Positions 14,786 through 27,970 of a stretch of DNA of 64,000 bases are shown here, piece after piece. This stretch comes from Sesamum alatum (lineage: Eukaryota > Streptophyta > Magnoliopsida > Lamiales > Pedaliaceae): contig JACGWO010000004.1 in assembly GCA_034509735.1 (NCBI GenBank), positions 15,233,395 through 15,297,394 on the forward strand, read 5' to 3'. The first letter of the stretch is position 1, and each line of letters starts with the position of its first letter. The translations under genes and the position numbers were made by a program. Below the pieces are notes generated by a model. That model had not been told where the DNA came from. It searched no databases and saw only the letters and a list, made by a program, of their open reading frames with translations.

Positions 14786-16469
14786 CTCCTGAGACTCTTC
14801 GCCAGTTGGTGGAGGATGCATCTGCCCAAGCCGCCGTGAGGGCCACAGAGGAAGAGAAAGGGTCTCCTTAGGGCAGAAGGAAGTAAGTGTAAACGTAGAC
14901 ATGTGCTCCCGGGGGATTTGGCTCAATACACCCCCTGGACCTCGCGAACTCAAACGCTCGATGCAGCCAAGCGACAAGGATTGGGATCGAGACCAAAGCT
15001 CTGAGGAATGCCACTACTTGAAGAATGAGGTCGAGGAGTTGATCCGAAGATATTACTTGCAAGAATTCGTGGGACAAAGGAAACAAGAACTCCAGGAAAC
15101 CGCTTTCGGAGACAGGCACGTGGCACGTGGGAGTAAAGCAGGAAGCAGAACGAGCTAGCAAGGACAACCTCCCAACTGGTTGAGTTATGAGGATTACCTC
15201 GGGAGGCCCAGTAGGGAGAGATACGAAGCAAGTTGAGAGAGTCGCTCAGAGAGCAAGGCAAGCCGAAGGAGTTGCGGTGAGAGCAATAGGACGCGATGCC
15301 AACCATATCATCTTTGGCTAGAATGCAGCAGTGTCGCCAGCAGATCCAAGAACGAGTCGAAGTGTGATGCGCTGAGCAGGGGAGAAAGCTGACTTGCGTC
15401 GCAAGAGCGACATATGCAAGGGGGAAAGCTGGCTTACGCCGCAAAAGTGGCATATGCGAGGGCGGATAACGACTTCCAACTTGTGGTCAAGCAATGGAAT
15501 GGAGGCCACGAAGCTGGGGGAGTAGATGACCAAGTACTTAACAAGCATCCAAGCATTAAAAAGGAAGCTCGATGAGTTCACCCTAGAACAAATCCCGCGG
15601 TTGTATAAGGAAGAGACGAACTGGCTCGTTAAGTCAGCCAGCTCAGTGGAAGAGACGTGGTGTGGGAAGAAGCCTTGACGGTGAAGAGCGTTCCACCAAG
15701 ATGGAAAGAAGGTCTGAAAGAAGATTGAGAATTTGGGATATTGCCTCAAAACGCCAAGGAGCCCCAAGAAACCCCAAAGAAGCAAGGTTAATTCAAGCTA
15801 GGGCAGCAAAACTCACGATAATTGGAAGTAAGCTGCATAGGAGATGTTTTTTTCTTACAAACCACATCTTGGATACTTTGGCAGGGACTAAGCAGAGGGT
15901 GATGAGGGAGGTTGCGTGATCACTCCGGAGGTAGAGTGTTAGCATGCCAGGCCCCGCAGCGAGGACACCTCTAGCCTACAAAGTGTAAGGATGCATGGAG
16001 CTCAGTGAAGAACTCCGAGGATGCCAGGAGCATGCCGACGTCATTCACGCCCCAACGGGAAGTATGGGCCTTCACAACTCCCCGTTCGAATGGGCAGACG
16101 GAAGTAACCAGCAGGTTAGTCTTCCAAAATTTGAGGACGAGGTTGGAGGAAGTTAAAGGAAGTTGGGTGGAAGGACACCCAATAGTCCTGAGGGAGTATC
16201 AAGAACCCCCGTGACGAGGCACGAGAGAGCACCCATTCAATCTAGTCAATGAGACAAAAAACATGGCCAAAGTGGACACCAAATAAGTATGACTGTACCA
16301 AGTCGTGGAAAATGAATGAGAGGGAAATGTCCACACACGAGGAATATTGCTAAACCTCAAGTAACGTTTTATTTAATGTTGTATATCCCTTTTTTCAAAC
16401 ACTTTGTAACCCAGAAAAATGGTAATGAAATGTATACCTTTTCTTGTCTACTTGTTGTAGATTCATTAC
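14786..16469 (+). other. Interior of the non-autonomous element, degenerate
   Basis: Stop-riddled sequence with charged, gag-like fragments, such as short frames near 14901-15158 and 15662-15919. No catalytic motif is seen in any frame. Confidence 0.5.
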
Positions 16470-17240
16470 TTGCATTTTATTAGGAAGAGAGGGGAATGAC
16501 CCCTCATGTTTAACACTTTATTTAGTAAGAGAGGGGAATGACCCCTCACATTTAACACTTTATTTAGCAAAAGAGGGGGATGGCCCCTCGCATTAATATT
16601 CTATCTAAAAGAGGGGGATGACCCCTCATATTAAATATTCTATCTAAAAGAAGGGGATGGCCCCTCACATTAATATTCTACCTAAAAGAGGGGGATGGCC
16701 CCTCACATTAATATTCTATCTAAAAGAGGGGGATGACCCCACACATTAATATTCTATCTAGAAGAGGGGGATTGCCCCTCACATTGAAAAGTTGGAAGGG
16801 GATGGCCCCTCACATTGAAAAGAGGGGGGTTGCCCCTCATATTAATATTTTATCTAAAAGAGGGGGATTGCCCCTCACATTGACACTTTATTTAAAAGAG
16901 GGGGATGGTCTCTCGCGTTAATATTTCACCTAAAAGAGGGGGATGGCCCCTCACCTTAACATTTTGTTTATAAGATGAAGATTGTCCCTCACAGTAATAT
17001 TTTATCTAAAAGAGGGGGATGGCCCCTCACGTTAATATTTTACCTAAAAGAGGGGGATGACCCCTCACCTTAATATCTTGTTTGAGGGAGGGGGATCGCC
17101 CCTCACGCTGACATTTTATCCAAAAAGAGGGGGGTTGCCCTTCACCTTGATATTTAGTTCAACACTTTGCTTATAAGATATTTAGTTTAATATTTTGCTT
17201 ATAAGAGGGGGATTGCCCCTTACATTTGAAATTTAGTTCG
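16470..17240 (+). repeat. Minisatellite, ~38-bp unit, about 18-20 copies
   Basis: The core 'agagggggatggcccctca' alternates with an AT-rich 'cattaatatttta' segment. Units at the left end are longer and more diverged (with 'tttaacactttatttag'); middle units are very regular. 'gggg..ggcccct' in each unit can pair with itself, so each repeat can form a small hairpin. It lies entirely inside the non-autonomous LTR element. Confidence 0.93.
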
Positions 17241-18760
17241 AGAAGAAACAAACAACTTAATATAATGAACAATGGAGGAAAAAAGTTTGATAACATATAA
17301 AAATGAACCCTTAAGAAGTTCCCCAAAAATGACAAAGACCTCCCACAGAGGTCCATGAATGTTCCAACCAAGAGAACTTCTACAGGGCTTCCAAAAAGTC
17401 TAATGGGACGCGCCGCAGTGCAACTTGACGCAACGCGATATATGGTACAACACACAGTCAACATGACGCGTCGCACGCGAGGTGATACAAATGTGACGCA
17501 ACGCAATGCAATCACAAATAGTCATCAAAGGGGAAAGGTCCCCCTCGCCTCCATGGCGGCATATGAGGTTGCAGAGGATGAGGGAGCGAGCAACCTCATC
17601 TCCCTTCCTTGATGAAACGCGAGAACGGACTCGCGAATCGCGCTTGCAAACACACTAAGCCTCTAGAAAAATTTTACAACTGTGGAGAGGAAGACTTAGA
17701 AGAACGAGTCCTTAACAACTCTCCCAAGGATAAACAAAATATCGAAAAGCCTCAAGAGAGGAAGTGGCACCAAGATCCCGCAATGCCGGAAGAGACTCTT
17801 CCAAGTGTGCGAAAGAATTATGAGCGAAGTGGCTGACGCAGGACATCGAAGGAAATCGAGCAGTTTCCAACTTTTTCCTAGCTTTAATTTTTGGAAAAAT
17901 CTAGCAAATCAGATGAACGTTCCTGGTGCCCTAAACCAAAATCACTTCGTGATCAAAATCGACCACTTCAGCAAGCAAGAGAGGAAGAAAGAGGGGCAAC
18001 AAGACACTCTCGGACGAAATTCGAACGGGGGGAGGGAGGGGGGGCACGGCCAGACTCTGGTCGAGGCGTCCTGCCTCGACCAAAGCCTAGCCGAGGCACG
18101 CGCCTCGACTAGATTTTGGCCGAGGCATGCACCTCGGCCAGGTCCAGGCCGAGGCACGCCTCGGCCATGCCACGATCCACCATCGACGGACCCCCGACGA
18201 TGCCTCGTTGGACATTTTCTTAAAGTGCGTGACATCCTAAAATTCTTTCAGACTGGTGAATTGTTTCTGTTTTTTCTAGATTAATGAATGATGACTTTTG
18301 GAAGTCTAAAAACGAAAACTACTGCAAGGAAAGAGATGAAGAGCCAAATACTCGAGCCAAATCGTTTCGATATTTTTTCTGGAATGTGGTTGAGACCAAG
18401 AAGACAGACCAAACAAAGCAAGAGGAAGAAAGTCAGAATATCCCACCAAGTTTATACATAGAAGACAAGGAATCACAGCAAGGGAAGGAGTTGAACCAAG
18501 AGTAGTCTCAAAAGAGAAAAAGCCTGTATGAAGAAAGGTCCCAAGAAGGGAGAAACCCGTGGCAGAAGTAGAAGGTCAAGGAAAAAGAGCCCTAGTAAAA
18601 GAATGAATAAGAAGATTAAAGAGCTCCAGTAGAAGAGGAATTTGTGCCAAGAGGAATCCTAGAAGAGAAAGACTCTACATAAAAAAAGAGCATTATCAAG
18701 AAGAGGAAGATGAATCAGAATCAAATTATCTGTTAGAACTTCCAAATTTTCCAGAAGCAT
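17241..18760 (+). other. Interior of the non-autonomous element with palindromic GC-rich block
   Basis: No recognisable coding domain. At about 18060-18170 a 'gccgaggca.gc..cctcggc' palindrome recurs several times, each copy able to fold into a short hairpin. The rest is purine-rich (AAG/GAA) sequence with short frames and stops. Confidence 0.5.
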
Positions 18761-18779
18761 TTGGAAGTTGGGGGGCTAC
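18761..18779 (+). other. Polypurine tract
   Basis: 'ttggaagttggggggctac' lies immediately before the 3' LTR, the usual plus-strand priming position. Confidence 0.8.
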
Positions 18780-19126
18780 TGATAGTACTAGAAGTTGGAA
18801 TTACTAAAATACCCTCGAGTGTACAATTATTTACCATTATGCCATAGGTAGTTATAGAAGTAGTGGGGTGATGCCAAATTACCAAGGCACCCCTAGCAGT
18901 TAAATCTAGGCCGTTGGATAAACAGTGGTTGAAGGACGATATTGTACTTTCACCCCATGTAATTTACTATAAATAGGGGGTGAAATCCTTTGTAAATCTA
19001 TCTCATTCATTTTTATACAAGTTTACTTTTCCTACTTTTCGAAGAGTTTTGAAAATTGTTTTACCTCACGACGTCGTTTTGAGTCACCGTGCGTAAATTT
19101 ATAGTCTCCCGAATTTTACCCCATCA
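18780..19126 (+). repeat. 3' LTR of the non-autonomous element
   Basis: 347 bases, begins TGATAGTACTAG and ends CCCCATCA. It is followed by the GAAAC target-site duplication. Confidence 0.92.
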
Positions 19127-19392
19127 GAAACCTTGATTCTGGTTCACCCAGATTTCTGTTCTTGTATCATGTACAGATCAAGTTCAACTGCATAAGTTAT
19201 CTGTGTTGTGATCAAACTTTTGGACAAATTTTATTTTTCCAGATTCCTTCAACATTGGCTCAAGTGTCTAATCTTGATTTCATTTGTTAGATTTTTTCCT
19301 AGTTAATATTTTTTGATGTATCATATGTTCTCTATAGGTATATTCATTGAGCAAATCAACACATGTTTGTTTAAAGGCATTAGATTATATAC
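19127..19392. other. Displaced ADH 3' flank
   Basis: Sequence right of the target-site duplication was contiguous with 14072 before the retrotransposon inserted. It may therefore hold the original ADH 3' untranslated region or polyadenylation site, now 5 kb from the stop codon. No clear AATAAA is seen. Confidence 0.45.
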
Positions 19393-20213
19393 ATGTAAAC
19401 AGGGTAAAAAAGTAATTTACCCCCTTCTGTTCTAAAAAAAAAATCAAAAAGATCCCTTTATGATAAATAAATTAGCACAAGAAATTATTGTGAAAAAAAT
19501 AAATAGGCAAAATATCCCCTTGGGGTTGGATTTGTGATTCACACACCAATGATGCACTGATTTTTCAGTTTTGACATGGAAAATGACAAAAATGCCCTTT
19601 ATTAATAACCGTGAGATATTACTTTATATGAAGCAATGGTCTATTTTTAAGTAAGACAAATCAAAGGCCCAAATTTGTCAAACTATAATCGAAGGCTTTA
19701 AATTTAACTTAACAAATATATGGTTTATATTTTCTTTGATCAAATTGAGTGGCCCAAATTCTATTTAATTTGAATCAACGGTTTAGATTTGAAATTGTAT
19801 ATATAATATTATAATTAAAATATCTATCTATCTATATATATAATATAGATATATATATATATATATATAGATAGATAGAAGCCGACGGGAAGATGCGACA
19901 GCTAAAGGGGACGGAAAGGAGGGGGAGGCGAGGGGTTGCGTGTTGTAATTGACATTTTTAATGTTAATTTGTAACAACAAAATATTCTAAAATATGGGTT
20001 CAATTACATATTAAATCCATAGATTAGATGGTGAGAGAAACAGAGGAATTACACTTGTCCCACATAGGAATATGATGGGAAAGTGTGGAGCTTTTATAAA
20101 GATATACGGTATATGTGGGGGTGAGTGTTTTTACACTCAAAGTTGTCATATTGAAAGTTTAAGGAAAAATTAAACTCCTTATATTAAGTTCAATGTTCTA
20201 GTTATGTTTGAAG

Positions 20214-21525
20214 TAGGGTTGATCAAAAAAATTAAAAACCGTCCAAAACCGCCCAAACCAAACCGAATCGAACCATTTTTTATGATTTATCTTCCAAACC
20301 GTGATTCCAAATTTAGAGTAAAATTACACCGCACAATTGGTTTGGTTTTAATTTAGAGCTTTCAAAATATCGCCAAAAATCGAAACCGAACCGCTAAATA
20401 TATAATTATATTTTAAAACTATATACATAAATAATTTGATAAAATAATTAATTGTTTAGAAGAATTTCATATGCAACTTATATAAGCCCAAAAGTCATTT
20501 GATAAAAAAAAAAAGTATGTTTAATTCTGTAAGTTCATTAGGACTTTAAACTCGTTAGATCCTTCTTCCACTTTCTCATTACTTTTTACCCCTCTCTCTT
20601 TTTTTTTTTCCTCACTCCCCCTTTCCCTTATCTCTCTTTTCTCTCTTTTGCCGCTTCTATTCTCTGTTCTCTCTCAATCTCTTCGCTGCTCTTGCTTTTT
20701 CTATTCTTTTCCAGTTTTCTCTTTTATACCTTTTTCCCTCTCCCTTTCTCCTCTTCGTCTGCCGCGCCTCTACTGCCTTCACCAAGCATAGCCACTAGCC
20801 CCGCATATTTTGTGAAGTTTTGTAAAGTTTTTGAAAATATTTTTTAATGTGATGTTGAAGTTCTCTGGTTCATTTTATATCACTTCAAATATATTTTTTC
20901 GTGAACTTGCAACTTTACATGTGAGTTTGTCTACTATGATGAATAAGGGAGACTACCACATGACATCAATGGCTATTCGCATGAGACACAAATTCTTAGT
21001 ATTGGTAGAATATTGATAATATGAATTGTTCTGTCTAGACAATTACTTGGTACTAGTTATCAAATATTGATTAACGATTAATTAAATTTGATATGCTTTC
21101 TTGCCAATATATTTGATATGTCCATAACTAACCATTGGCCTTTGTTGGATTAACTGTTTCCCTGTTGCTTAATTTTTTAAATTGTCAATATTGATATCAA
21201 ACTCATGGCTTCAGGAATTAATTACTATACATGTTGCTACATTTTAATCTATTTAAAGTTGTGGAGAGTGTTGGTGGTCTATTTGTTCAAAATGTTGGTC
21301 TTTTGTGCTTGCTTAATACAAATACTTATTTTACTTCTTGATTTTTGTTGGTCTCAACATCTTATTTTTGTTATAAGTATTAAAACCGCCAAACCACCCA
21401 AAACCGCATCTTTGATTTTGGTTTTAAAAGTGGCAATTTGAAAAATTATTTTATAAAACCACCAATGACAATTCAATTTGAAAATAGCTTTTAAAAAAAT
21501 CAAAACGGCACTGTGAGCACCCCTA
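20214..21525. mobile_element. Non-autonomous hAT-type transposon (1.31 kb)
   Basis: The left terminus 'tagggttgatca' and the inverted right terminus 'taggggtgctca' have the TAGGG-TG-TCA form of plant hAT elements. They are flanked by a perfect 8-bp duplication GTTTGAAG (20206-20213 and 21526-21533), the hAT hallmark. Subterminal regions are rich in 'aaaccgcc/aaccgaa' motifs. There is no transposase, so it depends on a related autonomous copy. Confidence 0.85.
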
Positions 21526-22010
21526 GTTTGAAGTGTTATGGAAGCTAGAGTAAAAATGGGGTTGCCCCACACGCGCGCGGCCGCCTGGCCCAACCCCGGG
21601 CGTGGGTCGGTGACGGGGGCGGGGACGAATGTCTCAATCTCATTATATATCTTTTTGCAGCAAAAATTATTGAATTTTATTTGGAACCAAAACAGAAAAT
21701 TGTTTCCGTTTTCAGTCTTAAAAATTGGTTTTTAAAGCTTTCAAATCAAGTTTTAAAACCTGACATACTGCCAATTTCTTTCTTTAAAATTCAGCTATTT
21801 TTTGACTGAATTTACAACAGCCTCAATTCTGTTTTTAATGCTGGTTAGGACTACTTAATAGAGGCTTAATGGCTGAATTCAAACCTGGTTTAAATCGTGT
21901 TTAATGGCTGTTATGACCAGCCTTTATTGCTGCTGCTAGCCTTGCCTATATAAGGCTGAAAAGGGCTCACTTCACAACACACCAACACCAGCCTGAAAAT
22001 TTCCTCTTTA

Positions 22011-22143
<133 letters not shown>

Positions 22144-23163
22144 TTCTCTTAGAAAATTTGAGTTCTTGATGCACAAGATTTGAGCTTTGGAGCTCTTGTT
22201 TTTGTAAGGTTTTTGAGTATTGTTCGAGGTGTTCTACGGTACTCTAGTGTAATACCGTTAGAACGACAACCGTCTTATCCTAGAAAAAGTTACGTAGTAC
22301 TCATGTGCACATTCATAACGGGACGTATAATTTCTTCACGGCAAGTAGATTTAATCTGTTATTCAGTTTGGTGAATTTTTTGGACCGAGAATTGTTACGA
22401 AATAATTCTCGTTGTAAGTTTCCTTTTATTTTACCGTAAAACAACATATCTAACTGTTTTGTTTATCATTTTGTTCCAACGTGCTTGTTGTATTTTTTGT
22501 TTCAAAAACTATCTTATAAACTCTGATTGATATTTCAAAACAATTACTATAATTGTTACACACTTTTTCCAACACCGCGGGCGGGTAAGATAGCGGTGAC
22601 TGTGGCTGCGACGGCAACATGGGCTGACGACGGAGGGAGGGGGTTGCCATGGGGGGGGGGGGGGGGGTCAGGGGAAGGGAAAGATGGGGGTTGCCGTCTT
22701 CGGGGCAAGGGGGAATGGAGGGAGATTCTTAATTTTTTTTACACATTTTAAATTTAATTTGAATTATAAATTTAATTTATTTTATAACTTTGACTTATTT
22801 TATATAATATATTTAGTATCATATAATTTTTGGATATATTTTTTAATTTATTTGCATATAAATAGGTAATTTTGTTTTTAATTTAAAAAGATAGAATCGT
22901 GATCATTGATTTAACCAAGTAAGATCCTACGGTTCGTGATAAAGGGCATCAATGTAATTGTCTAATTAACAAAAATAGAAAAATATGAAAATGAGCACGT
23001 ACTATGCACTCATCATGTCAGGGGGGATTTTGCCTATTTATTTCTTTCACAAGGGGTGTTTTGCTAATTTATTTATCACAGGAAAAATATATGGGAAAAT
23101 ATATATATATATATATATATTTTAGAACATGAGGGGGTAAATTGCTTTTTAACCAGGTAAACA

Positions 23164-25658
23164 TGTTACTGTATTTTTGCATTTTGAATATGACTTAGAT
23201 TTTTATAATTACTCTAAAATTCATAAATAATTAAACTCTATCTGATATGGATAGAAATCACATTTGAAGAAGGAGAATACACTAAACTTCAATCAAGGGA
23301 TTAGGATGCTACATAGCCTTCATTCTTCTCCACATCCCTACTTAATGGGGTTTCATTCTTGAGGTACATCAGTAACACACGGGTATTTTTGAACAAAAAT
23401 TATTTGATATTTAATATTGACTATTAAAGTTATCTTGATTAATTAATATCAAGATATTAGATATTAGTTGTATTACCTCCACATCCCTACTTAATGGGGT
23501 TTCATTCAGTACATGGGTTATAACTTGGGTTACTACTTTTCTTTGGCTTGAATTTGCAAAGGATTGATCTTCTGCAGTTTTTGAGGTTCACAATATTTGT
23601 AATTGTCCTTCGTTCATGTAGGGGGGGATTGAATGGTGAATCATATTAATTGATTTTGGCTAAGGCAAATCAACCAATTTTTTTTGAAAGCCTAATTAGA
23701 TAATTAGCTTTAATTTTTGAAAGTTAATAATCATCCACTGATCAATTATGTTTAGCTAAGGAAATCTCTGTTATTCAAAGCTTATGATATAAAAAGACAT
23801 AAAAAGATGTTGACCATACTTTGATTAATTGCTTGATTATATGCATCAATGGAATATATTTGTGAAGGCCAATCAATAAATTCTAAGCTTTTATTTTATT
23901 TTGTTTTATTTTTAAGACCAATCAGTAAAGACGCATATTTTGATGATTGACTTAATTTGTGCATCAATGGAATATAATTGTGAAGGGAAATATATCAATT
24001 TTTGGAAGGTTAACAATTTGCTGGACGGAATCATAAAAAAATAGGATAAAATAATTATTCAAAGGATGAATTGAAAAATTATAATTTCAATTTTATAGGG
24101 TATCTATTAATTGTTATCGGAACAAAATATATTATTGTATTTTGCGAATAAATGCATCATACTGTAAAGGATTCTTAAATATTAGAGAGCAATTGTTACA
24201 AAAAGCATCATTGACTAAGTATTGTTAAAAAAAAAATAATTTGAAATGAAATATTAAAAATTTCTCGTAAATGAAAATTTAACATTAAATTTAAAAAATT
24301 CAATATTTTAGCTAATTATTGTTAAGTAAATAATAAGTCAAAAATTAAAGACATAAAAAACTTAAAATATGATTTTAATCACCTTAAAACTTGCCTTAAA
24401 ATATACTCCATAATCATTACTATATAATCATGAATACTATATATCTATTATGAAATAAATATGAAAAACATCCCACATGAAAGAATAGACAAAAAGTACC
24501 CTGTCCACATCTTTATTCACATAGGAAAAAAATAAACACATTGGATGGAATTCATTTTAATTAATATAATATGATTAATGAAAATTCTCTCATTATTATT
24601 TTGTGTCCTTCCTATCAAGTTACTTTTTTTCCCCTTTCCTTGAATATTTTTGTCTTTTCCATTTGGCTATGTCTTGATATTCCCATGATTTAATTTTTGT
24701 AGGCGCGTCAACGGGTGGTTATTATTAATTACTCATACTTGTTATTTATACATTCTACTCGGGCCCCATTCGTACCGTACTTATTGGATTTTATTCATGT
24801 TATCCCAAAATAATTGAGCCCGATCTGGTACCCATTAAATTTTGCCTTATATTCTTATAATATGCTTGAACACATGAAATTTCTCAAAATTTAAGTTTAC
24901 ATCAAAATCAAATAATAAAATTTCTTGAAATATATGAAAACAATTCTACACGGTTTTTTTTGTAATGATAGCACCAAAATATATTACTATATTAATTTAT
25001 TAAAAATATTTCATGAACTTGCGATCAATAAAATAAAACCTATTTGAATGTTTAACATGAACAAATTGAACATCGTTGAAATGTAAATAATGATATTGAC
25101 TTTGTTTAATTAATAGAACGTTATTAATCTACACAATCGGCACTTATCTTAGATAAGAATGAAAATTGAAGAACTGGTAGGATCAAATAAGTATGGAAAA
25201 CATATTTGAACTTTCGAAAATATATTTTAACTTTGGAATAAAATATTTTATTCATTTGTAATTGCATTCAACTTTCATTTAATGAGCTTTTTACAATTCA
25301 AAGCCAAGTAAATTTTATCCGTTCCAGATTTTAGTTGAGCTTAACTAATTTAAATTTTTATGTATTATTTTTTTTCTAAACTATCACGTTATGCTCGATC
25401 CAATTAATTTTACTAAAAATATGATTTAGAGTTGTCACCACAAAAATAAAGATGAAAAATTCAGGCAAAGTTTTTCAAATATCAATGCGTAAAAAATAAT
25501 AAAATATGTAAAACTTAAGATTTTTTATATGACTAGTAAATATAGTTGATTGATTCATCAAAAAATTACAAATTAAATGAATTTAAGTTAACGGCTAAAT
25601 ATGAATTTTAGAGTATTGAATTTACTCGTATCGATATCTATATCTGCGGGTATTTTAG
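23164..25658. other. AT-rich intergenic DNA with small direct repeats
   Basis: No gene seen. 'ccctacttaatggggtttca' and surrounding bases (about 29 in all) recur at about 23321 and 23478. A 'gcatcaatggaatata.ttgt' block recurs near 23850 and 23960. The rest is non-repetitive AT-rich sequence. Confidence 0.5.
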
Positions 25659-26420
25659 GGTCTAGAATGGGAGAATTACACTTTTAGTCCCCCTACTTTC
25701 ACGAGTTACACTTTTGATCCCAGTTAGACCCATTTTTGAACACTTTTAGTCCAACCGTCAAGTCACAGTTAGAAGTTAACGAAAAATCTCATGTGAGGCG
25801 CACCAGTTGCTTTTCTTCCCCGAATCAGTTGATTCCCCCAAATTCTCCCAAGTTTCAAGTCAACTCCCATATTCCCTCTTCCAAAACCCTAATTCCTAAA
25901 TCCCCAATCCATATTAGCTCAAAATTAGTCGAGAAATCTTTCGAATTTTTTGAAAACCAACCCAACAATATGAATCCTTGAGTGAATCCAACCCCTAACT
26001 GACTGAAAATAAAAAATAAATAACCTGAAAAATTTCAAAAAATAAAAAAAAAAACGTTACCCCATATGCAGTTTGGGCACGGAACCTCCTTCCCGGGTTA
26101 TTTTCTGTCAACAATGTCATTACTGGTACCCTAAAATGTATGGACACAGATACGGCAACATGGACACGATACGATATAGACACAGCTACATGAAAATTTT
26201 TAAAAAAATTAGGAAACGACACGGCATTGGCACGACCAATGTATTTTTTTTTATATATATTCTAAATTTTCCCGTCAAATTTATGCAATATGAAAAATAT
26301 CAAGATAATACATTAAATAAGCATGTCTTATATCTAAATTTTTAACCAAAATACATGACTTCATATATATATATATATACTCAGTTTATATTAAAAAGTA
26401 CGCAATGATTTTTTTTTTTT

Positions 26421-27970
26421 CGAGAATAAAAGTAATTTTATTAAACCAGCAAAAACTGAAAACCAAAACTGAAGACCAAGAGGTACAAACAAAACTGGAC
26501 TAGAGAAACTGAACTAGCCAGAAGAAAAATTGCTGAAAGAAAAACAGAAAGGAAAACTGGAAGAGAAGCTGGAAGAGAAGCTCCATATTGCTGCCATCGC
26601 CACCTCCATAGGGTCCTCCATGCACCCCTCGAACAACCACACATTCCGGCTCCTCCACAAATGCCGGCAACTCAGTAAGAAGAGGGCAAACTGGGAGCAA
26701 TCCAGCTCCCTGCGTACACCCCGAAGCTAATCCTCTGCAACGTGGAAATGCACCTTCATCCAAGGCAGCCCGCCAATACCACACCTGTCGCTAGAACGAA
26801 CACTCTAAAAGCACATGCATTGTGGTTTTCGCCACCATCGAGCACCTGCAACACGCCTCACTGACCGCAAGTCCCCTGCGCTGCAAATTAACGGCAGTTG
26901 GGACGCCTTCGACACAAATTCTCCAAGCAAAGAGCTGGACTCTCGGCGGTACGGAAGACCGGCAGATGAGACGCCACATATCAAGCCCTTCCCCCCTGCT
27001 CCATTGTGCGAACAACCCGGCCGTGCCTTTGCAAATAGCCAAAGAGTACACGCTCTTAATGGTGAACCGTCCTCGGGTATCGAAATGCCACACCACCGCA
27101 TCCGGGACCCCCGGGCGAGGCGCAATCTGCAAGATACATTCAACATCCGCTTGTGAAAACTCCGACTGAACTTGTTCCTCATTCCAAGACGTTCCATTTG
27201 CCGACAGAAGGCAAGAGACCATAGCATTCGACGACAACGTGCACAGCTTGGACATAGGCCGAAAAGTGAGTCGGCGCGGCAGCCAAGGGTCCTTGGCGAT
27301 GATGATACTCCGCCCATCGCCCACCCCGTCAACGCAGCTCCGCCACGACAAGATACCAAGCCGCCAGAATGGATCGCCAAGAGAAAGACGGCTGAGAACC
27401 AAGGTCGGCATGAAAGAAGTCCACGCTCAAAAAATACTTACAGCACAGAATCCTGCCAAGAAGCGAGTCCGGAACCATAAGGATACGCCATGCTTGCCTC
27501 GCGAGCATAGCAAGATTGAAAGCCTTCAACTCTCGGAAACCCAGACCCCGGTCACGTTTTTTTCTTGCACAATTTCCTCCAACTCAACCAGTGGATACTC
27601 GGCCGATTGCTGTGGTCCCAAAAGAAATTAGCGGCCAGCTTCTCCAAGTCGTGCAACAGCCCGTCGGGGAGAAGAAAGCAGCTCATGACATAGGTTGGGA
27701 TAGCTTGAATAACGTCTTTAATGAGCACGGACCGCCCCGCCTGAGAAAGTCGTTCAGCACTCCACATCTCTAGTTTCCCCACACTCTGTCCTTTAGCCCC
27801 TCAAACAGCTTTTTCTTACTTTGACCGACCACCGTTGGCAGACCCAGGTACTTGTGCTTTTCAATAAGCTCAACCCCCAATAGGCGAGCCAGCTCTGTCT
27901 GAAGGCTCGGGAGCGTGTTTTTACTTAAGGATACTGCTGATTTTGGGAAATTGATAGTGAGGCTGGACAC
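26421..27970 (-). pseudogene. LINE ORF2, C-terminal part (post-RT and zf-RVT region)
   Basis: Reading leftwards, frames give the RT thumb region (EKHKYLGLPTVVGQSKKK, near 27860), then WSAERLSQAGRSVLIKDVIQ (near 27750) and SRPSLGDPFWRLG-like sequence. Last comes the zinc-binding RT-associated domain (WRLICRSSVPPRVQLFAWRI, then C-x-C..H near 26800-26930). Frames change several times, including near 27560 and 27420, so it is not functional. It joins the upstream half at 38286 across the copia insertion. The track of frames on the opposite strand here is shadow. Confidence 0.88.

Larger units (their letters stand above)
14073..19126 (+). mobile_element. Non-autonomous LTR retrotransposon (gypsy-derived, no pol)
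   Basis: Two direct LTRs (14073-14417 and 18780-19126) begin TGATAGTACTAG and end CA. The copy is flanked by a perfect 5-bp target-site duplication, GAAAC (14068-14072 and 19127-19131). After the 5' LTR comes a primer-binding-type sequence and before the 3' LTR a polypurine tract. The 4.36 kb interior has no reverse transcriptase, integrase or protease that I can find. It holds a short gag-like frame, a minisatellite and scattered stop-riddled frames. It must have been moved by enzymes of a related autonomous element. Insertion is in the 3' flank of ADH. Confidence 0.93.

Noticed and set aside
14340..14829. Minus-strand frames of 104-127 codons
   Set aside because: Shadows of the repeated gag-like leader; they repeat with the DNA units and have no start context or homologue.
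16470..17240. Regularly spaced repeats resembling a CRISPR array
   Set aside because: Units are contiguous tandem copies with no unique spacers, in a plant genome and inside a retrotransposon.
26815..27631. Plus-strand frames of 102-130 codons
   Set aside because: Antisense shadows of the LINE ORF2 C-terminal region.
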